64,000 nt of DNA from Notospermus geniculatus. Taxonomy: Eukaryota > Nemertea > Pilidiophora > Heteronemertea > Lineidae. Each line of letters starts with the position of its first letter. Positions within the stretch are counted from its first letter, which is position 1. Made by a program: the position numbers and the translations under genes. Of the stretch, positions 37,593 to 48,317 are shown in pieces. The notes under the pieces were generated by a model, which saw only the letters and a list, made by a program, of their open reading frames with translations, ran no database searches and was not told the DNA's origin. Location of the stretch: assembly GCA_002633025.1 (NCBI GenBank), contig NMRB01000163.1:334024-398023 (forward strand), given 5' to 3'.

Positions 37593-38711
37593 ATGGCACA
37601 GGAGAGGGTGACCATAACTGGTGACATCAAAGATGAACCAGATGCCCTGGAGGACAGTAACAACATATTTGTAGGGACAGTCGAGTCCACTGCTGAACCA
37701 GTGGAGGAACGATGCATTGTGGATGGACGATTTAAAGATGTGATTAAGGAGAAGGGCAATATGCTTAGTCAGACTTGGACAGAACTTTTTTCATTGATGA
37801 ATCAATATGAAGCAGAACTAGTGAATAAAAGTGGTGAGATTGATATCAGAGAGGCAAAGCTGAAAAGTGAAGAAAATCGATTGAATCTGAATACACTCAA
37901 GACTTCAGACCCATCACCAGTGATTGCTGTGTTACAGCAGGACAATGTGGAAAAAGATGAAAAGATCATGACATATATGGGGGAGATTGACAGTTTAGAG
38001 AAGGAGCTAGCTGAGTTGAGGAAGGAGTTGAAATTAAAGGAATTCCACATACAAACTCTTGAGAAAGAAGTGTCAAATAAAGATTCAACTATATGCACTC
38101 ATGAAGAACGCATTCAAGTATTAGAACAGCGGGTGACAGATATCACATCTGAAGTCAAGAACAAAGACTTCATAATCAGTCAGGTTTCAAAGCAAGTCCG
38201 TTCAATGGCCCCAGCTGGAAGAAAACGGCCGAGAAAGGGGTCAAATCCTCTTCAGTCTGCCCCTGCTAAGGTGGCAAGAGCAGGGGAGTCAACTTCAACT
38301 ATGTCATTACGACATGTAAGTGTTTGTTTCAGTGTTACATAATACGAGCACTTCATCTACTTTGTTGCACTGTCAAAATAAGTCAAATTTTTTGGCTAAC
38401 ACAGAATGAGTGAAGTAGTAGCACACTTTATTCTCACCATTGGTCATGTACCCAGTGTTCCTCAGGCTGTTCAGGTAACGCAACATTACTATTTACAGGC
38501 AACCCCCAAACAAACATCTTCAATATCAGAAAAAGCTACTGATGATCAAACATCACCCCAGGATAGCGCTGAGGAGGAACTAGATGACCCAAAAGATACA
38601 GATTACGCTTTCGAAGGTGGTGTTGAATCTGTGGATGATGAATTCGACAACCATGAGCCAGAACCATCCACAAGTGATGGTTTCACGGGAATAAAAACGG
38701 AGCCACCAGAG
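37593..38711 (+). CDS. Common 5' exons: coiled-coil, acidic nuclear protein (constant region of the array gene)
   Basis: Two coding exons, 37593-38315 (exon starts 37538; 241 codons) and 38499-38711 (71 codons), both ending at codon boundaries. Not a family I recognise. Residues 11-17 (DIKDEPD) and the end of exon 2 (IKTEPPE) are SUMO-type IKxEP motifs. Residues about 115-203 form a charged heptad-rich coiled coil likely to mediate dimerisation. RKRPRK (210-215) is a probable NLS. Exon 2 is acidic and rich in Ser/Thr. There is no stop: exon 2 ends GAG|GTAGCT, a weak donor, and must be joined to a downstream exon. Every terminal exon listed below except one opens in the matching phase 0. I infer a chromatin or transcription factor with variable C-termini. 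The start at 37593 (AAAATGG context) is preferred. Confidence 0.72.
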
Positions 38712-39303
38712 GTAGCTATCAGTTTCTTAACTTCAAATCTTTGTTGTGACCTGTTTTGAGGAAATCTGAATACATGTAGTAACGCTTTTGAGTCATCAGT
38801 CTTGAAGCTAAGTTTCAGTCTGGTTTGTCTGTTGAAATACTCATTTTGGTCTTGGAATGAGCTGATGGATGCAGTGTTTCTCCCAGAGGGGGGATGATCC
38901 CCTCCTCAAAAATTTCAAGGAGGGGATATCCCCCCTCAAGTTTGCAGACTATTAACCATTTTCAAACATCACTATTTTCACGTCAGTAGTGTTTTTCTTT
39001 AATTTCTTACATTTCAAATGCAATTTTCATGCAGAAGGAAGACTGATTTTGCATTTTGGAGTGTAAACATGGTAAAAGATGACTCTGGAGGCCATTTTAA
39101 CCAAAAAAAAACGAAAAAAAAAATTTGAAGAAAACATTTTTTTTCAAAAAGACATGTTCAGTCTGAAGCAGCAGTTGGTTGCCGTGCATGTCCTCTTGGA
39201 TAGGGCTGTGCCTGTCTGTTCTACAGCACATCTTCAGGGCTCAAAGTTGCGACCAAATTGGTCGCATTTGCGATCATAAATTCGTAGATGCGCCCTAAGA
39301 ATC

Positions 39304-39933
39304 NNNNNNNNNNNNNNNNNNNNNNNNNNNNNNNNNNNNNNNNNNNNNNNNNNNNNNNNNNNNNNNNNNNNNNNNNNNNNNNNNNNNNNNNNNNNNNNNN
39401 NNNNNNNNNNNNNNNNNNNNNNNNNNNNNNNNNNNNNNNNNNNNNNNNNNNNNNNNNNNNNNNNNNNNNNNNNNNNNNNNNNNNNNNNNNNNNNNNNNNN
39501 NNNNNNNNNNNNNNNNNNNNNNNNNNNNNNNNNNNNNNNNNNNNNNNNNNNNNNNNNNNNNNNNNNNNNNNNNNNNNNNNNNNNNNNNNNNNNNNNNNNN
39601 NNNNNNNNNNNNNNNNNNNNNNNNNNNNNNNNNNNNNNNNNNNNNNNNNNNNNNNNNNNNNNNNNNNNNNNNNNNNNNNNNNNNNNNNNNNNNNNNNNNN
39701 NNNNNNNNNNNNNNNNNNNNNNNNNNNNNNNNNNNNNNNNNNNNNNNNNNNNNNNNNNNNNNNNNNNNNNNNNNNNNNNNNNNNNNNNNNNNNNNNNNNN
39801 NNNNNNNNNNNNNNNNNNNNNNNNNNNNNNNNNNNNNNNNNNNNNNNNNNNNNNNNNNNNNNNNNNNNNNNNNNNNNNNNNNNNNNNNNNNNNNNNNNNN
39901 NNNNNNNNNNNNNNNNNNNNNNNNNNNNNNNNN
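39304..39933. other. Assembly gap (630 n)
   Basis: Unknown sequence in the intron between common exon 2 and the first cassette. Further cassettes could be hidden here. Shortly after it, 39945-40135 is a repeat rich in ttcgcgaa words ending tttacagta. Confidence 0.95.
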
Positions 39934-41586
39934 GGAAATGTTCGCGAATCAAGAATTATACATATTCGCGGCAAGATATTTTCGCGAATCCCGGCCATTT
40001 ATTCAGTTTTTTTTTCATGGACCATATTTATCACTTGCGTGTATTTATATTCGCGACAGGAAGTTTTCGCGACTCATACACTCTCGCGAAATTCGCGAAA
40101 ATTTCCTGCACGCGAAATTTTCCTGCTTTACAGTACCCTGCCAGTTGAGCTCAGACTCATGGAAAGTTTAGATTCAGCAGCCTGTCGGGGACCATTCTTG
40201 AGGCATTCTAGATACACTCGGGAAACTCTGTAACATTCGAAGTACATTCCAAGTGCATTTTTTGTATTCGAGAGGCATTCTTCATTAATTCTTAACCACA
40301 TTCTGCAGCCATTCTGCGAGATTTCTGACCAAATTTGAAGTGCGTTCCAAGTATTTGAAGTGCAGTCTTTCAAAGCTAATTCTCTCCCGAATCCAGCTCG
40401 AAGTTTGCAAATTTTCTCACTCCAGCTGGTTCTGCTTGATTCCTGCTGATTCGAACTAAGTTTGACGGGGGTAAAAGGAAAGCTTGTGAATGTGAGTGTC
40501 TGTTGGTTTATGGTTACATTGATTATTTCATTTTACTGAATATACATGTACAGAAATGTGTCCAATTTGGCTGTGCAACAGGAAAATTAGTTTTAAACTT
40601 TAAAGCCTGATCTTCACAGGTGTGTAATTCAGAAAAAGTTACCGGTAGATATTGTGAGACCATTCTGACCAACATGATCTCAACCATCCATGGTCTCTGA
40701 GCCAACTGTACAGTCATGACAGTGTAGTGTTTCAATGTTGCACTTCAATTTACTCTGATTGATGTATCTGTTGTCCAGCACTCAGTGAGTGGTACTTCTG
40801 CAGGCATGTCTGGTGGAGGTGTGAATGACGCTGGTATGTTCTACAGGTCTGTCAATCTATACCAGCCATTGAGTACCACTGATCTTGCACAGAGGACACA
40901 CACTTGTAGCAGAAACACAGTCATGCCATCATGACATGCATGATCCTGACGATGGTGTGCACTGTAAATTCTTGGTACTATTCATATAACCCCGTAAGTT
41001 CCCAGGTATTCATGATACGATGGTGAATTGTGTGACCTGGAGAGGGCACTGGCCGTGTGGACTAGACTCTGACATGGTGGGTGGCCTCACGTTGCACTGG
41101 TTTCACATAGTTTACATGAATGTCTGCTATGCCCTGAGTGCAGTGAGGATTAGCCATGAAAACATATGGGAGACTACTTCGAGTTCGAGAGTGTCATTCC
41201 TTGGACAAGTTGGATTGGAGTCAACGGCAGTTTACCATGGGTAGATTTTCACCGGCAACAAGTTCTAAAGATAGTCCTGGACTGGAACTTTTTGGAGTCA
41301 AACCTAAGATCTGGATGATATAAAACTCACACATTATCTCCTTGACGGACAAAGGCAGGAGAAAAGGAATTAGAAGCTTTCAATTTCAACATCAGTTTTT
41401 AGGAAAGAGGCAGCAGAAAGACATAAACTGATAATTGAGGTTGTAGCAGGTGTAAAATGAAACATCATGGTTCAGTATTTGCACAAAAAAGGACATCTCT
41501 GTTACATATTTGATTTTGAGGATTGGTTCAGTGACAGTGACCCCAGACTTGCTGAAAGTAAAAGATGGCTTCAAATGTCTTTGCAG

Positions 41587-41913
41587 GATGGCTATTCCGC
41601 TCAAATGCCAACTGGAAAGCACACTAATGTCCCAAATGCGGCAAACAAAAACAGATGGCAGACGGTGTATGATGGTGTCGATGATATTACACGGCTTACT
41701 GGTCGGCATTTTCCTGTCCGAATCCCATCTGTGCTGAGCAATAAAAGAGGTCAAAAGGAATGTATATTGTGTCGCAAGCGCAGAAAGAGAAGAAGAACAA
41801 GAGAATACTGTCCTTCTTGTCCATCACAACCTCCACTCTGCAGGAATAGCTGTTTCCGGGAGTACCACACGGTTGTGGATCTGACAGGAGGTGCAGGTGG
41901 AAATGTGTCATAG
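41587..41913 (+). CDS. Cassette T1: piggyBac-type zinc-ribbon terminal exon
   Basis: Opens after tctttgcag in phase 0 with DGYSAQMP and runs 108 residues to TAG. The core is ITRLTGRHFPVRIP, then C-x2-C-x12-C-x2-C-x6-C-x3-C-x4-H, ending REYHTVVDL plus a short Gly-rich tail. The stretch after the first CxxC is very basic (RKRRKRRRTR). This matches the cysteine-rich C-terminal domain of piggyBac transposases, which contacts the transposon ends. There is no Met before the core suitable for independent initiation other than M7 of the exon. Confidence 0.78.
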   Translation, partial: DGYSAQMPTGKHTNVPNAANKNRWQTVYDGVDDITRLTGRHFPVRIPSVLSNKRGQKECILCRKRRKRRRTREYCPSCPSQPPLCRNSCFREYHTVVDLTGGAGGNVS

Positions 41914-42280
41914 TTGAGTCCAGAACAAAATTCTTATGATGATAACATGGATAATGGCATCGTCAAGGATTAGCCATGTGTCTGACTTGCATGGAGAAAT
42001 GGATGACAATAGTTGAATTGAATGCAATTTGAAGGATTTGTCTTGTTTTAGGGGGTATGATGATTTCACTGGACACTTACAAAGTCAGTGTGGTACTCCT
42101 GACTTTTTACACTAGCGGTGCAGTGCCGCCTGACAGTCTAGGCCTAGGTCTACAGCTCTCGACACAAACTTAACTAGTACCGTAGTCTACTTTTCAGGGA
42201 GTTTACAAGAGGTCACAAATTCTATCCATTTGCCTAATGCAAGTCTCCAGTAAAAAGTGACTTAAAAATCTTCTTTGCAG

Positions 42281-42631
42281 GATGGTACATATTCGGACAG
42301 TGATGATTACGCTGGAATGCAGTTAAGCCTCATTGACTTTACGAATTCTTATAGTCCTAGCACGGCTTGTACTAACGTAGCAAAGCACAGGAAAGGGAGG
42401 AATCGACCTGAGAACGTTGATGAGATATTGCGGCTCACTGGCCGACATTTCCCTGCACGAGTCCCATCCAAACCTGGGACAAAGCGTACTGGATGCAAAG
42501 AGTGTCTTGTGTGCCGTAGGCGTGGGAAGAGAAGGGAAACCATTGAATATTGTTCAACTTGTCCATCGCAGCCTGGATTGTGTAGATTCGACTGTTTTGA
42601 AGTGTACCACACTCAGTTGGATTTCACGTAA
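42281..42631 (+). CDS. Cassette T2: piggyBac-type zinc-ribbon terminal exon
   Basis: Opens in phase 0 after ttctttgcag (DGTYSDSDDYAG), 116 residues. An acidic then Ser-rich leader precedes EILRLTGRHFPARVP, with the same C-x2-C-x12-C-x2-C-x6-C-x3-C-x4-H spacing and the end CFEVYHTQLDFT. It is closest to T1 in layout and distinct from the T3-T6 cluster. Confidence 0.8.
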   Translation, partial: DGTYSDSDDYAGMQLSLIDFTNSYSPSTACTNVAKHRKGRNRPENVDEILRLTGRHFPARVPSKPGTKRTGCKECLVCRRRGKRRETIEYCSTCPSQPGLCRFDCFEVYHTQLDFT

Positions 42632-42849
42632 ATGAAAGTCCAAGCTGTTGCGAGTGCAGTATGGAGAGAGAACAGAAACTTGGGAGTAATCCAACTGCTT
42701 TTGTTGAGAGAGTATGATCAAGTGTCTGACTTCTGGGAACAAAAAGACAAACTCAAATATTAGATGTGTGGTCTGGACTTTATGAACACTGCCTTCAGGT
42801 CATGAGTGCATCTACAGTGGCTAATAAAGATGTCTTCATTACATTACAG

Positions 42850-43161
42850 GATGCTGATGACAATGTCAATGATGCCTCTATAGAACATAACATTAGCAAT
42901 CCAGACCAACATCTTGCCAGGCACAGCAAGCGCCACTTGAAGGAAAAAATTGACGATATAGTACGCCTTACTGGCAGACATTTTCCTGAACGGGTTCCAT
43001 TGAAACCTGGGTCAAAACGTTGCAGAGTGAGGCGTTGTGTGTTGTGTTCAAAACGTGGAATAAGGAGTGCGACAACAGAATACTGTGCAGGATGTCCATC
43101 GAAGCCTGCACTTTGTAGATTTACATGTTTTAGGGAGTACCACACAGTTGTTCAACTCTGA
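42850..43161 (+). CDS. Cassette T3: piggyBac-type zinc-ribbon terminal exon
   Basis: Opens in phase 0 after acattacag (DADDNVNDAS), 103 residues. First of four close relatives (T3-T6) spaced about 510-550 bp apart. The core is VRLTGRHFPERVPLKPGSK, then the six-Cys/His pattern, ending FREYHTVVQL. The 12 residues between the two CxxC pairs read SKRGIRSATTEY. Confidence 0.8.
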   Translation, partial: DADDNVNDASIEHNISNPDQHLARHSKRHLKEKIDDIVRLTGRHFPERVPLKPGSKRCRVRRCVLCSKRGIRSATTEYCAGCPSKPALCRFTCFREYHTVVQL

Positions 43162-43363
43162 AAAGGAGGCTGTAGCAGTTAGGCCTGATAACGAATGGCC
43201 TTGTCACTTAGATTTTGGACTAAAGGGCATGTCTAACTCAAGGACCAAACAGAATACCATTTACCAGTTAGATGCTGATGACGTCAAATTCATGTGGTGC
43301 CATCTCCTCAGTCATTCAATAAGGCATCTGCAATGGCTAAAAAGATATTTGTCTTCGTTACAG

Positions 43364-43678
43364 GATGGTGATGACAATGTCGAGGATGCCTCTGTAATAC
43401 ATAGCATGAGCAATCCAGACCTACATCTCGCCAAGCATGTCGGGCACCACTTGAAGAAAAAAATGGAGGATATAGTACGCCTCACTGGCAGACATTTTCC
43501 TGAACGGGTTCCATTGAACCCTGGGTCAAAACGTACTTGCAGAGTGAGACGTTGTGTGTTGTGTACAAAACGTGGAATAAGGAGTGGGACAATAGAATAC
43601 TGTGCAGCATGTCCATCGAAGCCTGCACTTTGTAGATTTACATGTTTTAGGGAGTACCACACAGTTGTTCAACTCTGA
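43364..43678 (+). CDS. Cassette T4: piggyBac-type zinc-ribbon terminal exon
   Basis: Opens in phase 0 after cgttacag (DGDDNVEDASV), 104 residues. Nearly the same as T3 and sharing its 3' flank (aaaaggaggctgtagcagt), so the two arose by tandem duplication of exon plus flank. Confidence 0.8.
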   Translation, partial: DGDDNVEDASVIHSMSNPDLHLAKHVGHHLKKKMEDIVRLTGRHFPERVPLNPGSKRTCRVRRCVLCTKRGIRSGTIEYCAACPSKPALCRFTCFREYHTVVQL

Positions 43679-43867
43679 AAAGGAGGCTGTAGCAGTGAGG
43701 CCTAATAACGAACAGCCTTGTCACTTAGATTTTGGACTAAAGGGCATGTCTGATTCAAGGACAAACAGAATACCATTTACCAGGTAGATTCTGATGTCAG
43801 ATCCATCTCCTCAGTCATTCAATGAAGGCATCTTCAATGGCAAAAAAAATATTTGTCTTCGTTACAG

Positions 43868-44191
43868 AATGGCGATGACAATGACAATGATGCCTCTGTA
43901 ATACATAGCATGAGCAATCCAGACCTACATCTCGCCAAGCATGGCAGGCACCACTTGAAGAAAAAAATGGAGGACATAGTACGCCTCACTGGCAGACATT
44001 TTCCTGACCGGGTTCCATTTAAACCTGGGAAAAAGCGTACTCGCAGGCGTTGTGTGGTGTGTTCAAAACGTGGAATAAGGAGTGCGACAATAGAATACTG
44101 TCCAACATGTCCATCAAAGCCTGGACTTTGTAGATTTACATGTTTTAAGGAATACCATACGGTTGTTCAATTCTTAAAATGTGGCTGTTAG
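43868..44191 (+). CDS. Cassette T5: piggyBac-type zinc-ribbon terminal exon
   Basis: Opens in phase 0 after cgttacag (NGDDNDNDAS), 107 residues. Core VRLTGRHFPDRVPFKPGKK, full zinc-ligand pattern. A point change at the ancestral stop region extends the tail to FLKCGC. Confidence 0.8.
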   Translation, partial: NGDDNDNDASVIHSMSNPDLHLAKHGRHHLKKKMEDIVRLTGRHFPDRVPFKPGKKRTRRRCVVCSKRGIRSATIEYCPTCPSKPGLCRFTCFKEYHTVVQFLKCGC

Positions 44192-44417
44192 GGCTAGTAA
44201 TGAACACCCTAGTGTCACTCAGACATGTTAGAATTTCGGACTAAAAAGGCATGTCCGAATGGAATACCATTCTACCAAAGACCACGCAGAATACCATTTT
44301 CCAGGTAGATGCTGATATGTCCAAAAAAATATGTTATGAGATCCAGGCCATGCCATCTCCTCAGTCATTCAATGAAGGCATCTGCAGTGGCTAAAAAGAT
44401 ATTTGTCTTCGTTACAG

Positions 44418-44735
44418 AATGTCGATGACAATGTCGAGGATGCCTCTGTAGTCATGGCAGTACAAAGCATGAGCAATCCAGACCTACATCTTTACACGCA
44501 TGACAGGAGTCACTTGAAGAAAAAAATGGAGGATATAGTACGCCTCACTGGCAGACATTTTCCTGACCGGGTTCCATTTAAACCGGGGAAAAAGCGCACT
44601 TGCAGACGTTGTGTGTTATGTAAAAAACGTGGAATAAGGAGCGAGACAATAGAATACTGTCCAATATGTCCATCAAAGCCTGCACTTTGTAGATTTACAT
44701 GTTTTAAGGAATACCACACGGTTGTTCATTTCTGA
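44418..44735 (+). CDS. Cassette T6: piggyBac-type zinc-ribbon terminal exon
   Basis: Opens in phase 0 after cgttacag (NVDDNVEDASVV), 105 residues. Closest to T5. Between the CxxC pairs it reads KKRGIRSETIEY, and it ends CFKEYHTVVHF. An AATAAA at about 45058-45063 lies 320 bp downstream and could serve the T3-T6 cluster. Confidence 0.8.
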   Translation, partial: NVDDNVEDASVVMAVQSMSNPDLHLYTHDRSHLKKKMEDIVRLTGRHFPDRVPFKPGKKRTCRRCVLCKKRGIRSETIEYCPICPSKPALCRFTCFKEYHTVVHF

Positions 44736-45822
44736 AAAGGAGGCAGTTACAATGAGGAGGGCGATTTTGTGTTTATCCCGACAGTTCGGCGCTGCGAGCG
44801 AAGTGACCTTAGCGATGTCATTGACATCATTTTAGGTGTTGACGTTGCATCATGAAAAAATGACCTGTACATTTTTCTACAGGAGTAATGAGACAAAACG
44901 TATGCATTTATCGGTATCATATTTCGTCGTTTTAAGGGAAAAAGCAATGAAATAAGAGAAATTGTCATCTACTACAAGGTGATGTAAGTTTTACTGTCGG
45001 GTGACCAAAACAAATGGGGTATTTTCACGCCAGAAGTTACTGAAATAACATTAGAAAAATAAATTTCGGTCGCAGTGCTCCCAGCGACGCCGTGTCACCG
45101 ACACCAGTAATAATGAACGGCCTTGGCACACCGTTGTAGATGCATTTCCGAACCTGGTGCTCAGATTGGAAATGGTCACGTTTGTTAAGATTGTATATAG
45201 AAATCCATATTTCTGTAATGGTTCCAGTGAACTGACTGATGACTGGATTTGCATGTACATGTAATTGGATCTTCACCACGATGATGTATGGTTCTACAGA
45301 AATGTTGGTAATGGGTAGCCATACTCAATTTGTATCACTGAACAGTTGGACTTCTTAGGTTACAGTTGGGAGACTGTTTTTTAAATTAGTTTGTTTTTCA
45401 GATGCTTGGCTCTCGTCTGTGTACATGTACTTGGTGTTGTCAAAATAAAACCAGTGTTGCATCCTCTTCAGTTTCTTTCAAACTGTCTCTCTTTGATTTC
45501 AGATATGATTGAACACCAGTCAAATGTTACAATGTCAGCATGCCATTGCCATGGCAGACATCGTAATATATTTTAGTACTTGTTGGCCAAGTGTCATCTT
45601 CACAGAAAAGGCCCTGTGCAAAATAAATTCTTCGAACGTTTTTCTTGGTGCGCTTTTTCTCAGAGGTTATAGGTTCAGGTTTGAAACAACAGGTTCCATT
45701 TGAAATTTCTTCAGTGAGTTGCACATCCCTTGTTTGTGCGTCTGTTCTGTGGCTGTAACTTTGGTGTTGAGGTGGAAACTTTCTTGATCTTATACTTAAA
45801 GTAGTTCCTTTGCTTGTTGCAG

Positions 45823-46539
45823 GAATTCAGCTTCGAAGTTTCAATGGCGAACTACCACCAAGAGGGCAAGCTCCATATTCAAGGCACACCATATCCAGTA
45901 GGCAATGTTCGCTCCCTTACCGGGTCACCGGTACTCGAACCAATGGAATCAAAGAAAACTGCGACATTTTTATACCACAAAGTTCGCAAGGCAGAGCGGA
46001 ACAGCTCCCCCACCATGCTGCCTTTAGATGAGCCGGTCCTTGACTCTAACATTACTCCTGCTAAGTGTAATGTTCCGAGCCAGCAATATGTAACATCAAC
46101 TGGTGTTCATATCCTGGGGCGTTTACCGCCAACTAAGCGTAGGAAGTATTCACAAAAACGTTGCCGTGTGTGCTATAGGCAGGGAAAGCGACGTGAGACT
46201 ACCACGTACTGTCCAACCTGTCCGTCGAATCCTGGTTTGTGTGCTGGTGCTTGTTTTGAGATGTTCCACTCTTTGAGCCCTGCAGATTATGATTTTAAAC
46301 CCAGCCAAAGCATGTTCACTGCTTGCGATGAAGCAAAGTCTATGGCACTTTCATTGGAGTCCAGTGCATTGTTGGATGAAGTGATCGGTTCAAAGACTGA
46401 CGGTCTTGAGTCTGTATTTGTGGAACATACCTCAGCCGAAGTGAATTCCTTTAGTGTCAAGGCCAAGTCTGTGGAGCCTGCATTCCATGAAAGTTCCATG
46501 ACCAAGAATGATTCTTTATATGTTGTTGACACCACATGA
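45823..46539 (+). CDS. Cassette T7: divergent long zinc-ribbon terminal exon
   Basis: Opens in phase 0 after cttgttgcag (EFSFEVSMANYH), 238 residues, the longest of the ribbon cassettes. It keeps the zinc core (CRVC-x12-CPTC-x6-C-x3-C-x4-H, FEMFHS), but the RLTGRHFP block is eroded to HILGRLPPTKR. A ~90-residue Ser/acid-rich tail extends past the domain. It has probably drifted to a different role. Twin AATAAA motifs lie at 48127-48136. Confidence 0.75.
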   Translation, partial: EFSFEVSMANYHQEGKLHIQGTPYPVGNVRSLTGSPVLEPMESKKTATFLYHKVRKAERNSSPTMLPLDEPVLDSNITPAKCNVPSQQYVTSTGVHILGRLPPTKRRKYSQKRCRVCYRQGKRRETTTYCPTCPSNPGLCAGACFEMFHSLSPADYDFKPSQSMFTACDEAKSMALSLESSALLDEVIGSKTDGLESVFVEHTSAEVNSFSVKAKSVEPAFHESSMTKNDSLYVVDTT

Positions 46540-47406
46540 ATCATGCTGTAGGCATACTGAATTGCTTATTGGTTGGAAGTACCGTAGTGGTATTGTCATG
46601 TTCATTGAGCCAATTGATTTGTCGTGTCGATATACAGTTGTTCATGTAGCACACCAACCTGGCCAGGGTCAGCTGAGCCCTTCGGAATTGTAAAGAGTCT
46701 CAAGGTTACGAGATTGATGATGCAACAGAACATACCGGTACCTTTTCATTTGTCTTCCAAGGAACGTTGATTTTCATACTGGACTTGGTACTGCTGCACG
46801 TGTGTTACATGTGACCGCTTGTACAGAATGAGAACTATTTTAGCTGGATAAATGGGGAATACTGGAAATTGCAGATCATGCAAAGTTGTGCAGGCCATTT
46901 TTTGGTATCGGTACAGGGGCTATTGGCAGAGCTTAATCTTGTCGCATTCTCTGTTGAATGTTTCGGTACCTTGTTTACTAGTCCAGGCATGCTTGATCCC
47001 CTGCTTCAACATGAAGCAGATATTCTGCAGTCATGGCTTGGTACGTAACGTACTAGCAAAACCTATAGTAATTAATTTTTGATACTTTGTAGTAATACAA
47101 CACTGTGTGGCTCTAGGTGTCTGTTGTCAGAGAAAAGAAACTGGATCAAACAGAAGGTTGATGCATGGCCCGGGATGCATGGTTCCCTCTAAAAGCAAAT
47201 TATGCAGTCCTCAGTGTACTAGTCGTTAGTTTTGTTATTATGCCTAGTAGTGTGTTATGATGTACATTTATTTGTATTTCCATTGCAATGGTTTTCACTC
47301 TAGTTGAAAATTCAGTGGTTACAAATGTCAGATGAGACCTATGGTCAGTAGAACATGAATGAACTTGGTGAATGACATTATCAACCAATTCCTTCAATGT
47401 TGTTGT

Positions 47407-47618
47407 GCTTTCACTGAAATTTCAAATGAGACAATTCTGTTCTATATTACGTGGTATATAGTGGAACACCGTTTACATATTTTTGATACAAAAACCAATG
47501 AAGTCAATTTAGTGCTTTCACTGAAATTTCAAATCAGACAGTTCTGTTCTATATTACGTGGTATATACTGGAACACCATTTACATATTTTTCATACAAAA
47601 ACCAATGAAGTCAATTTA
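47407..47618. repeat. Two-copy 106-bp tandem repeat
   Basis: The block from tgctttcactgaaatttcaa to gaagtcaatttag occurs twice in a row at a 106-bp period with few differences. It is non-coding and lies between T7 and the C2H2 exon. Confidence 0.85.
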
Positions 47619-48126
47619 GCGGTAGTAGTTTATTTTTATGATACACTTTGCATTTACATTGGACTCAGATGAAATGATTTAAAATACATTGCTGACATTC
47701 ATGAGCTGGGTGGATTTTTGAATTGTCTGCACCTCATTCTGGAGCGAGAAAATATCATACTTGGGATTTCTGCCAGCCTCTGTCTGCAAAGTAATGATGT
47801 TATGGCAGCAGCCAGTTGTTCACAACATTCGATTCAAAAGGAGAGAAATGACAACCGGGTGTGATATAATGAATAAAAATGTATTGGGTTACTGTTGCCC
47901 ATGATTGGTTTTCAGAAAATGAAATGGAATTTGTCGACAATTTTATTGAAATTCAATAATCAATGAGAAAATAGACTCTGTTTCCATTTTGTACTACAGT
48001 GTACATGTACATGTACTGGTAGTCGTGAACAAAACCAAAGGTCCTCTGAGGTAGTACTATTGTGCTGATGTTGACCTGTGTTCAATTTTGATATGCATTT
48101 CCGATTGTGTATGATGTTTTGATTGG

Positions 48127-48136
48127 AATAAATAAA
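48127..48136 (+). terminator. Double poly(A) signal before the C2H2 cassette
   Basis: Overlapping AATAAATAAA at about 1.6 kb after the T7 stop, upstream of the next terminal exon. It would end transcripts using T7. Confidence 0.4.
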
Positions 48137-48317
48137 GTGATTTGTAGAAGTATTTGTGGTCTTAAGACATGGCTTTCTCCCTGTGATTCTTACAACAGAT
48201 ACTAGGGTTGTGAATGAATTGAAAAAATAGTCTTTTCTTCATGAACACGAATGCAACTGAGAGTCTGGAATTATCAGACTGACTTTATAAATACGTGTAC
48301 CGGTACTGACTTTACAG

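Noticed and set aside
39221-40148. Long open frames across the n run
   Set aside because: They are open only because the gap contains no readable codons.
42349-44719. Minus-strand frames mirrored over cassettes T2-T6 (for example MWYSLKHVNLQSAG)
   Set aside because: They recur only because the plus-strand cassettes recur. They contain no domain and end inside the plus-strand exons.
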